A stretch of 64,000 nt of DNA. Origin: Amycolatopsis thermoflava N1165 (GTDB lineage Bacteria > Actinomycetota > Actinomycetes > Mycobacteriales > Pseudonocardiaceae). The notes beneath the pieces are model-generated. The model ran no database searches and was not told the origin of the DNA. It saw only the letters and a program-made list of their open reading frames with translations. Shown here piece by piece: positions 50,073 through 58,454 of the stretch. The position numbers and the translations under genes were made by a program. Where the stretch lies: NCBI RefSeq assembly GCF_000473265.1, contig NZ_KI421511.1, positions 8,530,415 through 8,594,414 on the forward strand, read 5' to 3'. Every line of letters starts with the position of its first letter. Within the stretch, counting starts at the first letter, position 1.

Positions 50073-51283
50073 CCGACGTCCACACCGCCCTCGTCCGCGC
50101 GTTCCGCGACGAGTGGGGGCAGGTGGTCGCGACCCTGATCCGGCTCACCGGCGACTGGGACCTCGCCGAGGAGTGCGCGCAGGACGCGTTCACCCAGGCA
50201 GTCGGGGCGTGGGCCCGGGACGGCGTGCCGCGCCGCCCCGGGGCCTGGCTCACCACCACCGCCCGCAACCGCGCTCTGGACCGGCTGCGCCGGGACGCGG
50301 TGGGGGCGGCCAAGCTGCGGGAGGTCGCGGCGATGCCCGAACCCGAACCGTTCGAAGACGACAGCGGCGTGCCCGACGACCGGCTGCGCCTGATGTTCAC
50401 CTGCTGCCACCCCGCGCTGTCGCTGGACGCGCAGGTGGCGCTGACCCTGCGGACCCTCGCGGGGCTGACGCCCGCCGAGATCGCGCGGGCGCTGCTGGTC
50501 GCCGAGCCCGCGTTGCGGAAACGGCTGGTGCGGGCGAAGCAGAAGATCCGGCACGCCGGCATCCCGTACCGGGTGCCGCCCGCGCACCTGCTGCCCGAGC
50601 GGACGCCTGCCGTGCTGGCGGTGCTGTACCTGCTGTTCAACGAGGGTTACTCGGCGACGGCGGGCGCGGACCTGCTGCGCCGTGAACTGTCCGCGGAGGC
50701 GATCCGGCTGGCGCGCGTGCTGCACGAGCTGATGCCGGACGAGCCGGAGGCCACCGGGCTGCTCGCGCTCCTGCTGCTGCAGGACTCGCGGCGGGATGCG
50801 CGGGTGGACGAGCGCGGGGACCTGGTGCTGCTGGCGGACCAGGACCGCGACCGGTGGGACCACGCCCAGATCGCCGAAGGCGTGGCTCTGCTGGAGGGCG
50901 CCCTGCGGCGCGGGGCGCCCGGCCCGTACCAGGTGCAGGCGGCGATCGCGGCGTGCCACGGGAAGGCGGCGCGGGCGGCGGACACGGACTGGCCGCAGAT
51001 CGCCGCGCTGTACGGCAGGCTGGCGGCGATGACCCGGTCGCCGGTGGTGGAGCTGAACCGCGCGGTGGCGGTGGGGATGGCGGAGGGGCCGGCCGAGGGG
51101 TTGCGCGTGCTGTCCGATGTGGACCTGCCGGGGTACCACCTGCTGCCCGCCACGCGCGCGGAGTTCCTCCGCCGACTGGGCCGGCGCGCCGAGGCGGCGG
51201 CGGAGTACCGGGAGGCGCTGCGGCTCGTCACGACGGATGCCGAGCGCCGCTTCCTGACGCGGCGCCTGGCGGAGGTGGGGTAG
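50069..51283 (+). CDS. ECF42-group RNA polymerase sigma factor
   Basis: The 404-residue protein combines sigma region 2 ('DWDLAEECAQDAFTQAVGAW') and region 4 ('LTLRTLAGLTPAEIARALLV') with a long C-terminal extension ('VLYLLFNEGYSATAG', 'DEPEATGLLALLLLQDSRRD', 'PVVELNRAVAVGMAEGP') characteristic of ECF42 factors, a TPR-like SnoaL-free tail. ECF42 proteins have no classical anti-sigma factor; the extension is needed for activity. Paired with and translationally coupled to the DGPF protein. Confidence 0.92.
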   Translation: MTDVHTALVRAFRDEWGQVVATLIRLTGDWDLAEECAQDAFTQAVGAWARDGVPRRPGAWLTTTARNRALDRLRRDAVGAAKLREVAAMPEPEPFEDDSGVPDDRLRLMFTCCHPALSLDAQVALTLRTLAGLTPAEIARALLVAEPALRKRLVRAKQKIRHAGIPYRVPPAHLLPERTPAVLAVLYLLFNEGYSATAGADLLRRELSAEAIRLARVLHELMPDEPEATGLLALLLLQDSRRDARVDERGDLVLLADQDRDRWDHAQIAEGVALLEGALRRGAPGPYQVQAAIAACHGKAARAADTDWPQIAALYGRLAAMTRSPVVELNRAVAVGMAEGPAEGLRVLSDVDLPGYHLLPATRAEFLRRLGRRAEAAAEYREALRLVTTDAERRFLTRRLAEVG

Positions 51284-51585
51284 TAGGAGGGGTGGCTGGT
51301 GGCTGCTGGCACCCCTGACGGGTGGAGGTGCGGCGGCTCGGTTGGGGTGGCGACGGCCTTGCGCAGGTGGCGGCTCGTGCTGCTCGGGGAGGCGGCCGGT
51401 GCGGTGCTGGGTGGAGGTGCGGTGCTGGATGCTGCCGTGCGATTGGGCAGTGGTGGCGTGGCGGCGGGGGCTGTGCCCGGTGGTGGGCGGAGGTGCGGCG
51501 TGGCTGCGCGCCGTGGCCTCCCAGGGAGCGGTGCGGGGAGTGCGAGGCGGCCGGTGCGCCCCCGGAAGGCACCGGCCGCCTCGGG
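51284..51585. other. Gap between convergent ECF42 and membrane-protein genes
   Basis: This 302-bp gap has a G/T-biased plus strand (many GGTGGCGG and GGTGCGG runs) and ends in the strong hairpin at 51544-51582. No gene is supported. Confidence 0.5.
51544..51582 (-). terminator. Terminator of the leftward membrane-protein gene
   Basis: GAGGCGGCCGGTGC (51544-51557) and GCACCGGCCGCCTC (51569-51582) form a perfect 14-bp stem with an 11-base loop, starting three bases beyond the stop at 51586. It also faces the ECF42 gene and may stop transcription in both directions. Confidence 0.85.
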
Positions 51586-53430
51586 TCAGCTGCTGACCCG
51601 CACCCGTCGCGCGGGGGACGGTGCGCCGCCGGCCGCGGAGGTGTACAGCCACGCGAACAGGACCCACATGCCGCCGAACACCAGGCCCACCACCACGTAC
51701 GCCACGGTCCACAGCACCAGCGGCGTGTCCGTCTTGCGTTCGCGCTGCAGGAACTCGATCTCCGACATGAAGGGGCGCGGCCCGGACGTCGCGGAGATCT
51801 CCCCGGCGTTCGCGGCCGGGTCGGCGGGCGCGTAGACCGGCGCGATCGCCATCACCCGCGAGCCGTAGTGCACACGGATGCCGGTCTTCCACTGCCCGAA
51901 CACCGGCAGCGGCTGCGTCGTGCGGTACGTGCCCTCCGCCGTGCGCTCCAGCGGCGCGCTGTAGAAGTCCCCGCCCTGCCACGAGAAACCGTTGAGCCAC
52001 ACCGGATCGGACACCAGGTCCGCCCGGTTGATCGTCACCGTCGCGGTCACCCACCGCGGCTGCCCGCCGCCGTGTGGGTTCGAGATCGGCAGGCTCTCAC
52101 CCGTGTCGGTGAGCTGAATGTTCGCCACCAGACCCGCGGGCGGGTCGGCGGGCGGGATCACCGCCGCCGACAAGCCGACGGCCAGCAGCGCGCCGACGAG
52201 CCCGCCCAGGTGCCGCGTCCGGAACCGCACCGCGGGATCGCCCGACGGCGCCGGGTCCGACGGGCGCCGCGCGGCCACCGCCTCGACCCGCTGGTACTGC
52301 CACACCCCGATCAGCGCGCCCGCCACCGACGCCGCCGCGCCCCACAGCACGAAGGTGTCCATGTGGGACAGTGGCCACGGGTCCGGCATCAGCCACTGCG
52401 AGAACGCCCACTCGCCGAACATGCCGAACACCCCGCTGGCCAGCCCGGCCACCACGCCGAACGCGTACCCCTGCCGCCCGCGCAGCAGGACCGCCACCAC
52501 CTCGATCACCACGGCCTCGGCGGCGTAGGGCAGCAGCAGGGCCACGTGCAGGTCGTTGACCAGCGGCAACACCGCGAACACCGCCCTGGTCACCAGCACC
52601 ACGGCCACCACGAGCAGCGCCCCGCCCGGCCCGCCGGCCAGGCGCCCGTAGACCAGTGTCCAGCTGCCGATCAGCCCGACCAGCACCACCTGGGCGAGCA
52701 TCGGGAACTGCGGCACCCCGAGGTCGAACTCCATCAGGAACGCCGACGCCCCCATCAGCCAGGCGCCCGCGAGCAACGGCCCGAGCAGTCGCACCACCGG
52801 CCCGCTCGCGCCGACCTGCCGCGCCTCGCCGAGCAGCAGCTGCAGGCCGATCACCACGCCGACGCCGCCGCCGATCATCAGCACGTGCGTCGGCCCCCAC
52901 TCGGTGACGTCCTGGCCGAACAAGCGGTGCCACACGTCGTCCAGCGGGAACCCGGCGATGCCGACCAGACCGGTCGCCATCATCTGGATGCTGCCCATCG
53001 GCGCGCGCCAGTGCGGTCCGATCGGGAACGTGCGCACCGGCAGCTTCCCCTTCGCCAGCGCGGCGCTGAGCACCCCGCTGGCGAAGATGCCCATCAGTCC
53101 GAAGTAGATCGGGTAGTGCGACGGGTTGGCCAGCGGCCCCTCGTCGCGGCCGAGTTCCATGTGGATCGGCACGTCCCAGTACACGCCGATCAACGCCGCC
53201 ATCCCGGACAGGAACGCCACGAACAACGGCAGCGCCGCCCACCGCGGCAGCCCGCTCAGCCCGGCCGACCAGTCCGCCAACCTGCCGACGACCGTGGTGC
53301 GGCCGGCGCGCTCCCGGATGACGAACACGGCGAGCGGCAGGAAGATCACGAAGAACATCAGGCCCGCGATGACGATCTGGCCGAGCGCGGCCCCGCCCGC
53401 GGGCGGGCTGGACTCCTGGGCGACGAGCAC
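51586..53430 (-). CDS. Large polytopic membrane protein with a YtkA-like extracytoplasmic domain
   Basis: The 614-residue protein has about 12 hydrophobic helices in residues 15-420 ('IVIAGLMFFVIFLPLAVFVI', 'WAALPLFVAFLSGMAALIGV' and others). Conserved His and Asp residues lie near helix ends ('YWDVPIHMELGRDEG', 'PLDDVWHRLFGQD'). An exposed beta domain (about 435-560; 'YRTTQPLPVFGQWKTGIRVH') resembles YtkA/FixH domains, and a last helix and basic tail follow. The function is unknown. The neighbour across the promoter is a cupredoxin lipoprotein, so a copper or respiratory link is plausible. GTG 53430 has GAGGAAGG six bases upstream. Confidence 0.75.
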   Translation of the reverse strand: MLVAQESSPPAGGAALGQIVIAGLMFFVIFLPLAVFVIRERAGRTTVVGRLADWSAGLSGLPRWAALPLFVAFLSGMAALIGVYWDVPIHMELGRDEGPLANPSHYPIYFGLMGIFASGVLSAALAKGKLPVRTFPIGPHWRAPMGSIQMMATGLVGIAGFPLDDVWHRLFGQDVTEWGPTHVLMIGGGVGVVIGLQLLLGEARQVGASGPVVRLLGPLLAGAWLMGASAFLMEFDLGVPQFPMLAQVVLVGLIGSWTLVYGRLAGGPGGALLVVAVVLVTRAVFAVLPLVNDLHVALLLPYAAEAVVIEVVAVLLRGRQGYAFGVVAGLASGVFGMFGEWAFSQWLMPDPWPLSHMDTFVLWGAAASVAGALIGVWQYQRVEAVAARRPSDPAPSGDPAVRFRTRHLGGLVGALLAVGLSAAVIPPADPPAGLVANIQLTDTGESLPISNPHGGGQPRWVTATVTINRADLVSDPVWLNGFSWQGGDFYSAPLERTAEGTYRTTQPLPVFGQWKTGIRVHYGSRVMAIAPVYAPADPAANAGEISATSGPRPFMSEIEFLQRERKTDTPLVLWTVAYVVVGLVFGGMWVLFAWLYTSAAGGAPSPARRVRVSS

Positions 53431-53473
53431 GGTGGACCTTCCTCGATGAAGCCGGGCATGCGTGCTACCCGAA

Positions 53474-53484
53474 GTAACTGTTAC
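53474..53484. promoter_or_regulatory. GTAAC-T-GTTAC palindrome in the divergent promoter region
   Basis: A perfect 11-bp palindrome lies 44 bp from the leftward and 66 bp from the rightward start codon, in the most AT-rich part of the gap (53470-53510, with 'CACATACTTTACGGG' beside it). It is a candidate operator shared by the membrane protein and cupredoxin operons. Confidence 0.55.
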
Positions 53485-53549
53485 CGTTGGTCACATACTT
53501 TACGGGTTCCCGGACGCGACGGGCAAGCCGGGCGGAGGAAGGACGGGGA

Positions 53550-53903
53550 ATGCGCAGGTTCGTCGTGGCGGTGCTGGCGACGCTGCTGGTGACCACGGGG
53601 TGCGGGAGCACGGCGCCGCAGCAGCAGCCGGGCGCCGCGCCGGAGGTGGCGGTGTTCACCGTGACCGGCGGCAAGCGGACGTCCGGGCCGGACCGGGTCG
53701 AGGTCGCGGCGGGCCGGACCGTGACCATTCAGGTCACCACCGACGCCCCGGACGAGCTGCACGTGCACGGCTACGACCGCACGGCCGACGTGGTGGCCGG
53801 GCAGCCCGCCTCGGTCACCTTCACCGCGGACATCCCCGGGGTGTTCGAGGTCGAGTTGCACCACAGTGGGGCAGCGCTGACCGAGCTCCGGGTGACGGCG
53901 TGA
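53550..53903 (+). CDS. Cupredoxin-like lipoprotein
   Basis: The 117-residue protein has a lipoprotein signal ('VVAVLATLLVTTGC', lipid-bearing Cys18) and one beta-sandwich of the EfeO-type/cupredoxin_1 fold. It ends in 'FEVELHHSGAALTELRV', with candidate ligands in 'ELHVHGYD' and 'HHSG'. There is no Cys ligand, so if copper binds it is not a blue type 1 site. Membrane-tethered on the outer face. Its stop overlaps the next gene's start by four bases (GTGA). ATG 53550 is preceded by GGAGGAAGG and ACGGGGA. Confidence 0.87.
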   Translation: MRRFVVAVLATLLVTTGCGSTAPQQQPGAAPEVAVFTVTGGKRTSGPDRVEVAAGRTVTIQVTTDAPDELHVHGYDRTADVVAGQPASVTFTADIPGVFEVELHHSGAALTELRVTA

Positions 53904-55129
53904 TCCTCGCCCACGGTCTCGGCGGGCGCTCCGACCTGCCGGTCCCGCTGTGGCTCGCGCTCTACGCCGGCGCGGCCGCGGTTCTGGTGTCGTTCTTCGC
54001 GCTCACCGCGCTGTGGAAGCGGCCGAAGCTGCGTGGCGCGGAAGCCGGGCGCGCGTGGCCACGGGCGCTGGAGCGGATCGCCGACGCCCGCGTCACGCGG
54101 ATCGCGCTGCGCCTGCTCGGGCTGGCGCTGTTCGCGGTGTTCCTGGTGTTCGCCTGGACCGGCGCGGACGACTCGGCGAAGAACCCGGCGGGCGCCTGGT
54201 TCTACGTGTGGTTCTGGGTCGGGCTCGTGCCGCTTTCCGTGCTGTGCGGCCCGGCCTGGCGGCTGGTCAATCCACTGCGGACACTCGCCGCGATCTTCCC
54301 CGGCCGCCTGCCGCTGCCGCGCTGGGGGTTCTGCCCGGCCGTCGCGGGCCTGGTCGCGTTCCTGTGGCTGGAACTGGTGTACCCGCACTCCGACTCGCCG
54401 CGCGCGATCGCGGTGTTCGTCACCGCCTACGCGGTCGTGCACGTCGTGGCGGGTGCGGTGTTCGGGCCGCGCTGGTTCGACCGCGCCGACGGGTTCGAGG
54501 TCTACTCGGCGCTGATCGCCGCGCTGTCGCCGTGGGGCCGCCGCACGGATGGTCGCCTGGTGCTGCGTAATCCCCTGGACGGCCTGCGCACGCTCGAACG
54601 CGAGCGCGGCCTGACCCCGTTCGTGCTCGTCGTGCTGGGCTCCACCGCGTTCGACGGGCTCACCCGGCTGCCGGTCTGGGGCGACCTGACCCGCGACGGC
54701 AACCGCGTCCTCCTCGGCACCGCGGGACTGGCGGCGGCGATCGGGCTCACCGCGCTGGCCTACGCCGGCGCGATCCGCCTGACCCGGCCGTACCTGCGGC
54801 GCTCGGTCACCGGCCCCTACGACGCCTTCGCGCCGTCGCTGGTGCCGATCATGGTCGGGTACACCGTCGCGCACTACTTCTCGTTCGCCGTGTTCGAGGG
54901 GCAGCGCGGGTTCGGCGGCGGCGTGGACTACACAGTGGTCTCCCCGGCGGCGATCGCGTTCACGCAGATCGCCGGGATCGTGGCCGGGCACGTGCTGGCG
55001 GTGACCTCGGCGCACGACCGCGCGCTCGGCGTGCTGCGGGACGGTTATGCGAAGGTGGGGCAGTACCCGATGCTCGCCGTGATGGTCTGCTACACGGCTG
55101 TGGGCATCGCACTGGTCTCGGGAGCGTGA
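53900..55129 (+). CDS. Polytopic membrane protein co-translated with the cupredoxin
   Basis: The 409-residue protein has about 10 hydrophobic helices ('LWLALYAGAAAVLVSFFALT', 'LALFAVFLVFAWTGADDS', 'FYVWFWVGLVPLSVLCGP'), conserved 'WRLVNPLRTLA' and 'PYDAFAPSLVPIMVGYTVAH' with His, and 'VTSAHDRAL' near the end. No recognised enzymatic domain. It is coupled to the lipoprotein upstream, and to a small membrane ORF downstream (ATG directly after its stop). The group looks like one membrane complex of unknown role. Confidence 0.78.
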   Translation: MILAHGLGGRSDLPVPLWLALYAGAAAVLVSFFALTALWKRPKLRGAEAGRAWPRALERIADARVTRIALRLLGLALFAVFLVFAWTGADDSAKNPAGAWFYVWFWVGLVPLSVLCGPAWRLVNPLRTLAAIFPGRLPLPRWGFCPAVAGLVAFLWLELVYPHSDSPRAIAVFVTAYAVVHVVAGAVFGPRWFDRADGFEVYSALIAALSPWGRRTDGRLVLRNPLDGLRTLERERGLTPFVLVVLGSTAFDGLTRLPVWGDLTRDGNRVLLGTAGLAAAIGLTALAYAGAIRLTRPYLRRSVTGPYDAFAPSLVPIMVGYTVAHYFSFAVFEGQRGFGGGVDYTVVSPAAIAFTQIAGIVAGHVLAVTSAHDRALGVLRDGYAKVGQYPMLAVMVCYTAVGIALVSGA

Positions 55130-55579
55130 ATGCGTGAGCGGATGATCCTGGCCCACCAGGGCGGGTGGGACGAGACGCTGATCATCGTCGGGCCGATCGC
55201 GATCATCGTGGTGCTCATCGTGGTCGCCCGCCGCCAGGCCCCTCCACCCGAGGAGCCTGACGAGGACGACGCGCCGTCAGCGGAGCAGGCGGGCGATGAG
55301 GCCGGTGACGACGAGCCAGAAGACCGCCGCCAGACCGTAGTTGACCAGCACGTTGAGCTGCCCGTTCGCGATGGGGAAGAGCCCCGGGAAGAACAGCGCC
55401 AGCGGCTGGGCGATCGAATCGATGAAACGGTAGAAGGCGTTCGCCGTGTTGGCGCCGGCCAGGACCAGGACGATGTAGATCGCCTCGACGAGCGCGAACA
55501 GCGCCCCGATCCCGGTGACCACTCGCACGGCGGTGCCGCGTCCACGGTAGATTCCCGTTCTGGCCATGCGAAGGAGTAA
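55130..55579 (+). CDS. Small single-helix membrane protein, probable 3' extension by lost stop
   Basis: The first 45 residues are convincing: ATG directly follows the TGA of the membrane-protein gene, then 'MILAHQGGWDETLIIVGPIA' and a hydrophobic helix, a basic R-R and a Pro/Glu tail. From about residue 50 the frame runs acidic and low-complexity for 100 residues, entirely antisense to the well-supported YggT-like gene at 55277-55567. I suspect the original gene was about 50-60 codons and its stop was lost or frameshifted near 55270. Treat the annotated end as uncertain. Confidence 0.5.
   Translation: MRERMILAHQGGWDETLIIVGPIAIIVVLIVVARRQAPPPEEPDEDDAPSAEQAGDEAGDDEPEDRRQTVVDQHVELPVRDGEEPREEQRQRLGDRIDETVEGVRRVGAGQDQDDVDRLDEREQRPDPGDHSHGGAASTVDSRSGHAKE
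55277..55567 (-). CDS. YggT-like small membrane protein
   Basis: The 96-residue protein has two to three helices ('VVTGIGALFALVEAIYIVLV', 'LALFFPGLFPIANGQL', 'YGLAAVFWLVVTGLIARLL'). The F-Y-R-F-I-D-S-I-A-Q-P-L section fits the YggT/YGGT family of small integral membrane proteins. Function unknown. Same strand as the PspC-domain gene upstream (51-bp gap), so both may be co-transcribed. Confidence 0.82.
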   Translation of the reverse strand: MARTGIYRGRGTAVRVVTGIGALFALVEAIYIVLVLAGANTANAFYRFIDSIAQPLALFFPGLFPIANGQLNVLVNYGLAAVFWLVVTGLIARLLR

Positions 55580-55618
55580 CCCCCTTCGTGAATTTCAAAC
55601 CCGATCGGGTGATACGGG

Positions 55619-55816
55619 TCAGCGTTTCTCGTTCGGGATGATGATCCACAGCACCAGGTAGACCAGGAACTGCGGGCCCGGGAGCAGGCAGGACAGCACG
55701 AACAGCAGGCGCATCGTGCGGGGCTTCCACCCGAGGCGGTAGGCCAGGCCCGCGCACACCCCGGCGATCACGCGGTTGTGCCGGGACCTCGTCAGTGTCG
55801 TCGTTGTCGTCGTCAT
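55619..55816 (-). CDS. PspC-domain protein
   Basis: The 65-residue protein is almost entirely a PspC domain: 'RSRHNRVIAGVCAGLAYRLG', then W-K-P-R-T-M-R-L and a hydrophobic 'LLPGPQFLVYLVLWIIIP'. PspC domains are linked to envelope stress sensing. ATG 55816 begins with a run of Thr codons; the frame extends further upstream, but only basic low-complexity residues would be added. Confidence 0.87.
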   Translation of the reverse strand: MTTTTTTLTRSRHNRVIAGVCAGLAYRLGWKPRTMRLLFVLSCLLPGPQFLVYLVLWIIIPNEKR

Positions 55817-55880
55817 GTCACCACGATGCCCGCGCCAGCGGCCGCGCGCATCGGTGGAAACCCCCGAATCGTCCCTGGGG

Positions 55881-56678
55881 TCAGCCCCAGTGCGCCGTGC
55901 GGGCGAAGTCCGCGAAGTCACGCGGCGGACGGCCCAGCACGCGCCGCACCCCGTCGGTCACGGACTCGTTGCGGCCGTCCAGCACCTCGGCCAGCAGTTC
56001 GCTCAACGGCCCCGCGAACTCCGGCTCCACACCGGCCGCGACGAGGCCGGCCGCGAACTCGGCGGCGCTCACCGGCACGTACCGCACCCGGCCGCCGAGC
56101 GCGGCCGAGATCTCCGCCGCGGCCTCGGCGAACGTGAGCAGCCGCGGCCCGGTGATCTCGTGCACCAGCCCCGCGTGCCCGTCCTCGGTCAGCGCCTTCG
56201 TCGCCACGTCCGCGATGTCGTCGGCGTCGATGAACGGCTCCGACACCTCGCCCGCCGGGAATGCGAACTCGCCGGCCACCACCGACTCGGCGAGGAAGTC
56301 CTCGTTGAAGTTCTGCGCGAAGAAGCTCGCCCGCACCACCGTCCACTCCGGACCGGCGTCCTGGATCGCCTCCTCGCTGCGCCGCGCGCCTTCCTCGCCG
56401 CGGCCGGTCAGCAGCACCAGCCGCCGCACGCCCTGCTCGCCGGCTTGGCGGGCCAGTGCGCCGATCTTCGGCGCCGCGTCGGGGAAACCGGCGTCCGGCG
56501 CATACGTCACGTACGCCGTCGTAACGTCCTTCAGCGCCGGTTCCCACGTGCCCGGCTCGTCCCAGTCGAACCCGGTGGACCGCGCCGCGATCCGCACCTG
56601 CTCGCCGCGCGCCCGCAACCGGTCCGCGACCCGTCGTCCCGTCTTGCCCGTTCCGCCGATCACCAGGAAATTCGTCAT
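55881..56678 (-). CDS. NmrA/SDR-like NAD(P)-binding protein (QOR2-type)
   Basis: The 265-residue atypical SDR has 'FLVIGGTGKTGRRVADRLRA' nucleotide loop at the N-terminus, then Arg for NADPH phosphate, 'VRRLVLLTGRGEEGARRSEE', 'VRASFFAQNFNEDFLAESVV' and 'PFIDADDIADVATKALTEDG'. NmrA-type proteins act as redox sensors or quinone reductases. It is divergent from an AraC gene 81 bp away that probably controls it. Confidence 0.9.
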   Translation of the reverse strand: MTNFLVIGGTGKTGRRVADRLRARGEQVRIAARSTGFDWDEPGTWEPALKDVTTAYVTYAPDAGFPDAAPKIGALARQAGEQGVRRLVLLTGRGEEGARRSEEAIQDAGPEWTVVRASFFAQNFNEDFLAESVVAGEFAFPAGEVSEPFIDADDIADVATKALTEDGHAGLVHEITGPRLLTFAEAAAEISAALGGRVRYVPVSAAEFAAGLVAAGVEPEFAGPLSELLAEVLDGRNESVTDGVRRVLGRPPRDFADFARTAHWG

Positions 56679-56759
56679 GCCACCAAGGAAACCGGCCGGT
56701 AGACGGGCGGACCATGCTGAGCGCGCTCGCCCGCATGCGCGTTCGTCTACGCTGGGCCA

Positions 56760-57692
56760 GTGGACGAGCTGGCAGGCCTCCTGGACGGGCCCCGCGCCCG
56801 CGGCGCCTTCCTCCTCCGCGCCCAGCTGGCGCCGCCGTGGTCGATGCGGATCCAGGACGAGGCGCCGCTGACGCTCGTCGCCGTCCTGCGCGGCAGCGCG
56901 TGGGTGTGCTTCGACGACGGCACCACCCGCAAGCTCACCGCCGGTGACGTGGCGGTGCTGCGCGGCCCCGACCCCTACACCTTCTGCGACCACCCGGACA
57001 CCACGCCGCAGGTCGTCGTCGGGCCCGAGCAGGTCTGCACCACGCCGGGCGGGCAGGAGGTCGTGATGACCGGCCTCGGCCTGCGCACCTGGGGCAACGA
57101 CCCGCACGGCCCGACCACGCTGCTCGTCGGCACCTACCAGCTCAGCGGCGAGGTCAGCCGCCGCCTGCTCGGCGCGCTGCCCGTCCTGGTCGTCGTGGCC
57201 GTGCCGGACTCACCGGTGATGACCCTGCTCGGCGCCGAGATCTCCCGCGACGAGCCGGGCCAGGAGGCCGTCCTCGACCGGCTGCTCGACCTGCTGCTCA
57301 TCGACGTGTTGCGGAAATGGTTCGCCGGCCCCGAATCGGGCCCGTGGTACCGCGCCTACGCCGACCCGGTCGTCGGCCGGGCGCTGCGTCTGCTGCAACA
57401 CCGCCCGGAACACCCGTGGACCGTCGCCACGCTCGCCGCCGCCACCGGTGTGTCCCGCGCCGCGCTGGCCCGCCGGTTCACCGAATTGGTCGGCGAACCG
57501 CCGATGGCCTACCTCACCGGCTGGCGGCTCGCGCTCGCCGCGGACCTGCTGCGCGACCCGGACACCACGCTCGCGGCCGTCGCCCGCCGCGTCGGCTACT
57601 CGAGCCCGTTCGCGCTCAGCGCCGCCTTCAAACGAGCTCACGGGGTGAGCCCGCAGCGGCACCGGCGGGGAGCGGCTGCTCGTCCGGGGTGA
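56760..57692 (+). CDS. AraC family regulator with cupin N-terminus
   Basis: The 310-residue protein has an N-terminal cupin_6-type sensor (about 15-185; 'PPWSMRIQDEAPLTLVAVLR') and a C-terminal AraC double helix-turn-helix (about 210-305; 'WTVATLAAATGVSRAALARR', 'DTTLAAVARRVGYSSPFALS', 'AAFKRAHGVSPQRHRRG'). GTG 56760 lies seven bases after a TACGCT box (56748-56753), suggesting a leaderless mRNA. It is divergent from the NmrA gene, a common oxidoreductase-regulator pairing. Its last 65 bp overlap the convergent MHYT gene. Confidence 0.92.
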   Translation: MDELAGLLDGPRARGAFLLRAQLAPPWSMRIQDEAPLTLVAVLRGSAWVCFDDGTTRKLTAGDVAVLRGPDPYTFCDHPDTTPQVVVGPEQVCTTPGGQEVVMTGLGLRTWGNDPHGPTTLLVGTYQLSGEVSRRLLGALPVLVVVAVPDSPVMTLLGAEISRDEPGQEAVLDRLLDLLLIDVLRKWFAGPESGPWYRAYADPVVGRALRLLQHRPEHPWTVATLAAATGVSRAALARRFTELVGEPPMAYLTGWRLALAADLLRDPDTTLAAVARRVGYSSPFALSAAFKRAHGVSPQRHRRGAAARPG

Positions 57693-58440
57693 GGTCCTCC
57701 CCGGCGGGCTCCGGCGGCGCCTGCGCCATCAGCACGGCGCAGACCGGCACCGCGAGCGCGATCGCGGCCAGCACGAACACGGGGAACAGGAACGAGAACA
57801 CCTCGGCGCCGGACGGGTCGGGCGCGCTGACGTCGACCTGCACCCGCACCGCCGCCATGCCGGTGTAGTGCATGCCGGTGACCGCCGCGCCCATGACGAG
57901 ACCGGCGAGCAGCCGCCACTGCAGCTTGTCCAGCGCGGCGGTGAACCACAGCGCCGCCGTCGCCGCGACCACCGCGATGACGATCGACAGCGCGACCAGG
58001 CCGCCCTGGTAGCCGATCGTGCCCTTGATCTGCACCGCCCACATGCCGGTGTAGTGCATGAGGTTCACCGCGAGCCCGGTGATCAGCCCCGCCGCCAGCA
58101 GCCGCCACCACCGGAACCGCTCGCGCACGCCGAACACCAGCAGCCCGGCGAACACCGACAGGACGGCCAGCACCGCGGACAGGATCGTGCGTGGGATGTC
58201 GTAGCGCACCGGCAACCCGGGCGTGGCGAACCCGAGCATCGCGATGAAGTGCATGACCCAGATGCCGACGCCGCCGATCGACACGGCAGCCAGCGCCAGC
58301 CACGCGAGACGCGCCCGCTGGCTGATCGCGGTGCGGGCTTGCAGCGTGCAGGCCAGGCCGAGCGCGCAGCCCGCCACCGAAGTGAGGTAGGCGAGCACCA
58401 TCACCCAGGTGCCCATTTCGAAGTGGTGGACGTGATCCAT
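57628..58440 (-). CDS. MHYT-domain membrane sensor beside conservon 2
   Basis: The 270-residue protein has seven predicted helices and the MHYT signature repeated: 'WVMHFIAMLGF', 'NLMHYTGMWAVQIKG' and 'GMHYTGMAAVRVQVD'. MHYT domains are proposed to bind copper and sense oxygen, CO or NO. There is no output domain, only a short Pro-rich tail. It lies 14 bp after the conservon GTPase on the same strand and is probably part of that operon, a possible input for the CvnA kinase. Overlaps the convergent araC 3' end by 65 bp. Confidence 0.9.
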   Translation of the reverse strand: MDHVHHFEMGTWVMVLAYLTSVAGCALGLACTLQARTAISQRARLAWLALAAVSIGGVGIWVMHFIAMLGFATPGLPVRYDIPRTILSAVLAVLSVFAGLLVFGVRERFRWWRLLAAGLITGLAVNLMHYTGMWAVQIKGTIGYQGGLVALSIVIAVVAATAALWFTAALDKLQWRLLAGLVMGAAVTGMHYTGMAAVRVQVDVSAPDPSGAEVFSFLFPVFVLAAIALAVPVCAVLMAQAPPEPAGEDLTPDEQPLPAGAAAGSPRELV

Positions 58441-58454
58441 CGCAGACTCCTCGT

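Noticed and set aside
55617..55921. Longer PspC protein starting at 55921
   Set aside because: The extra 35 residues are basic low complexity; the PspC domain begins right after ATG 55816.
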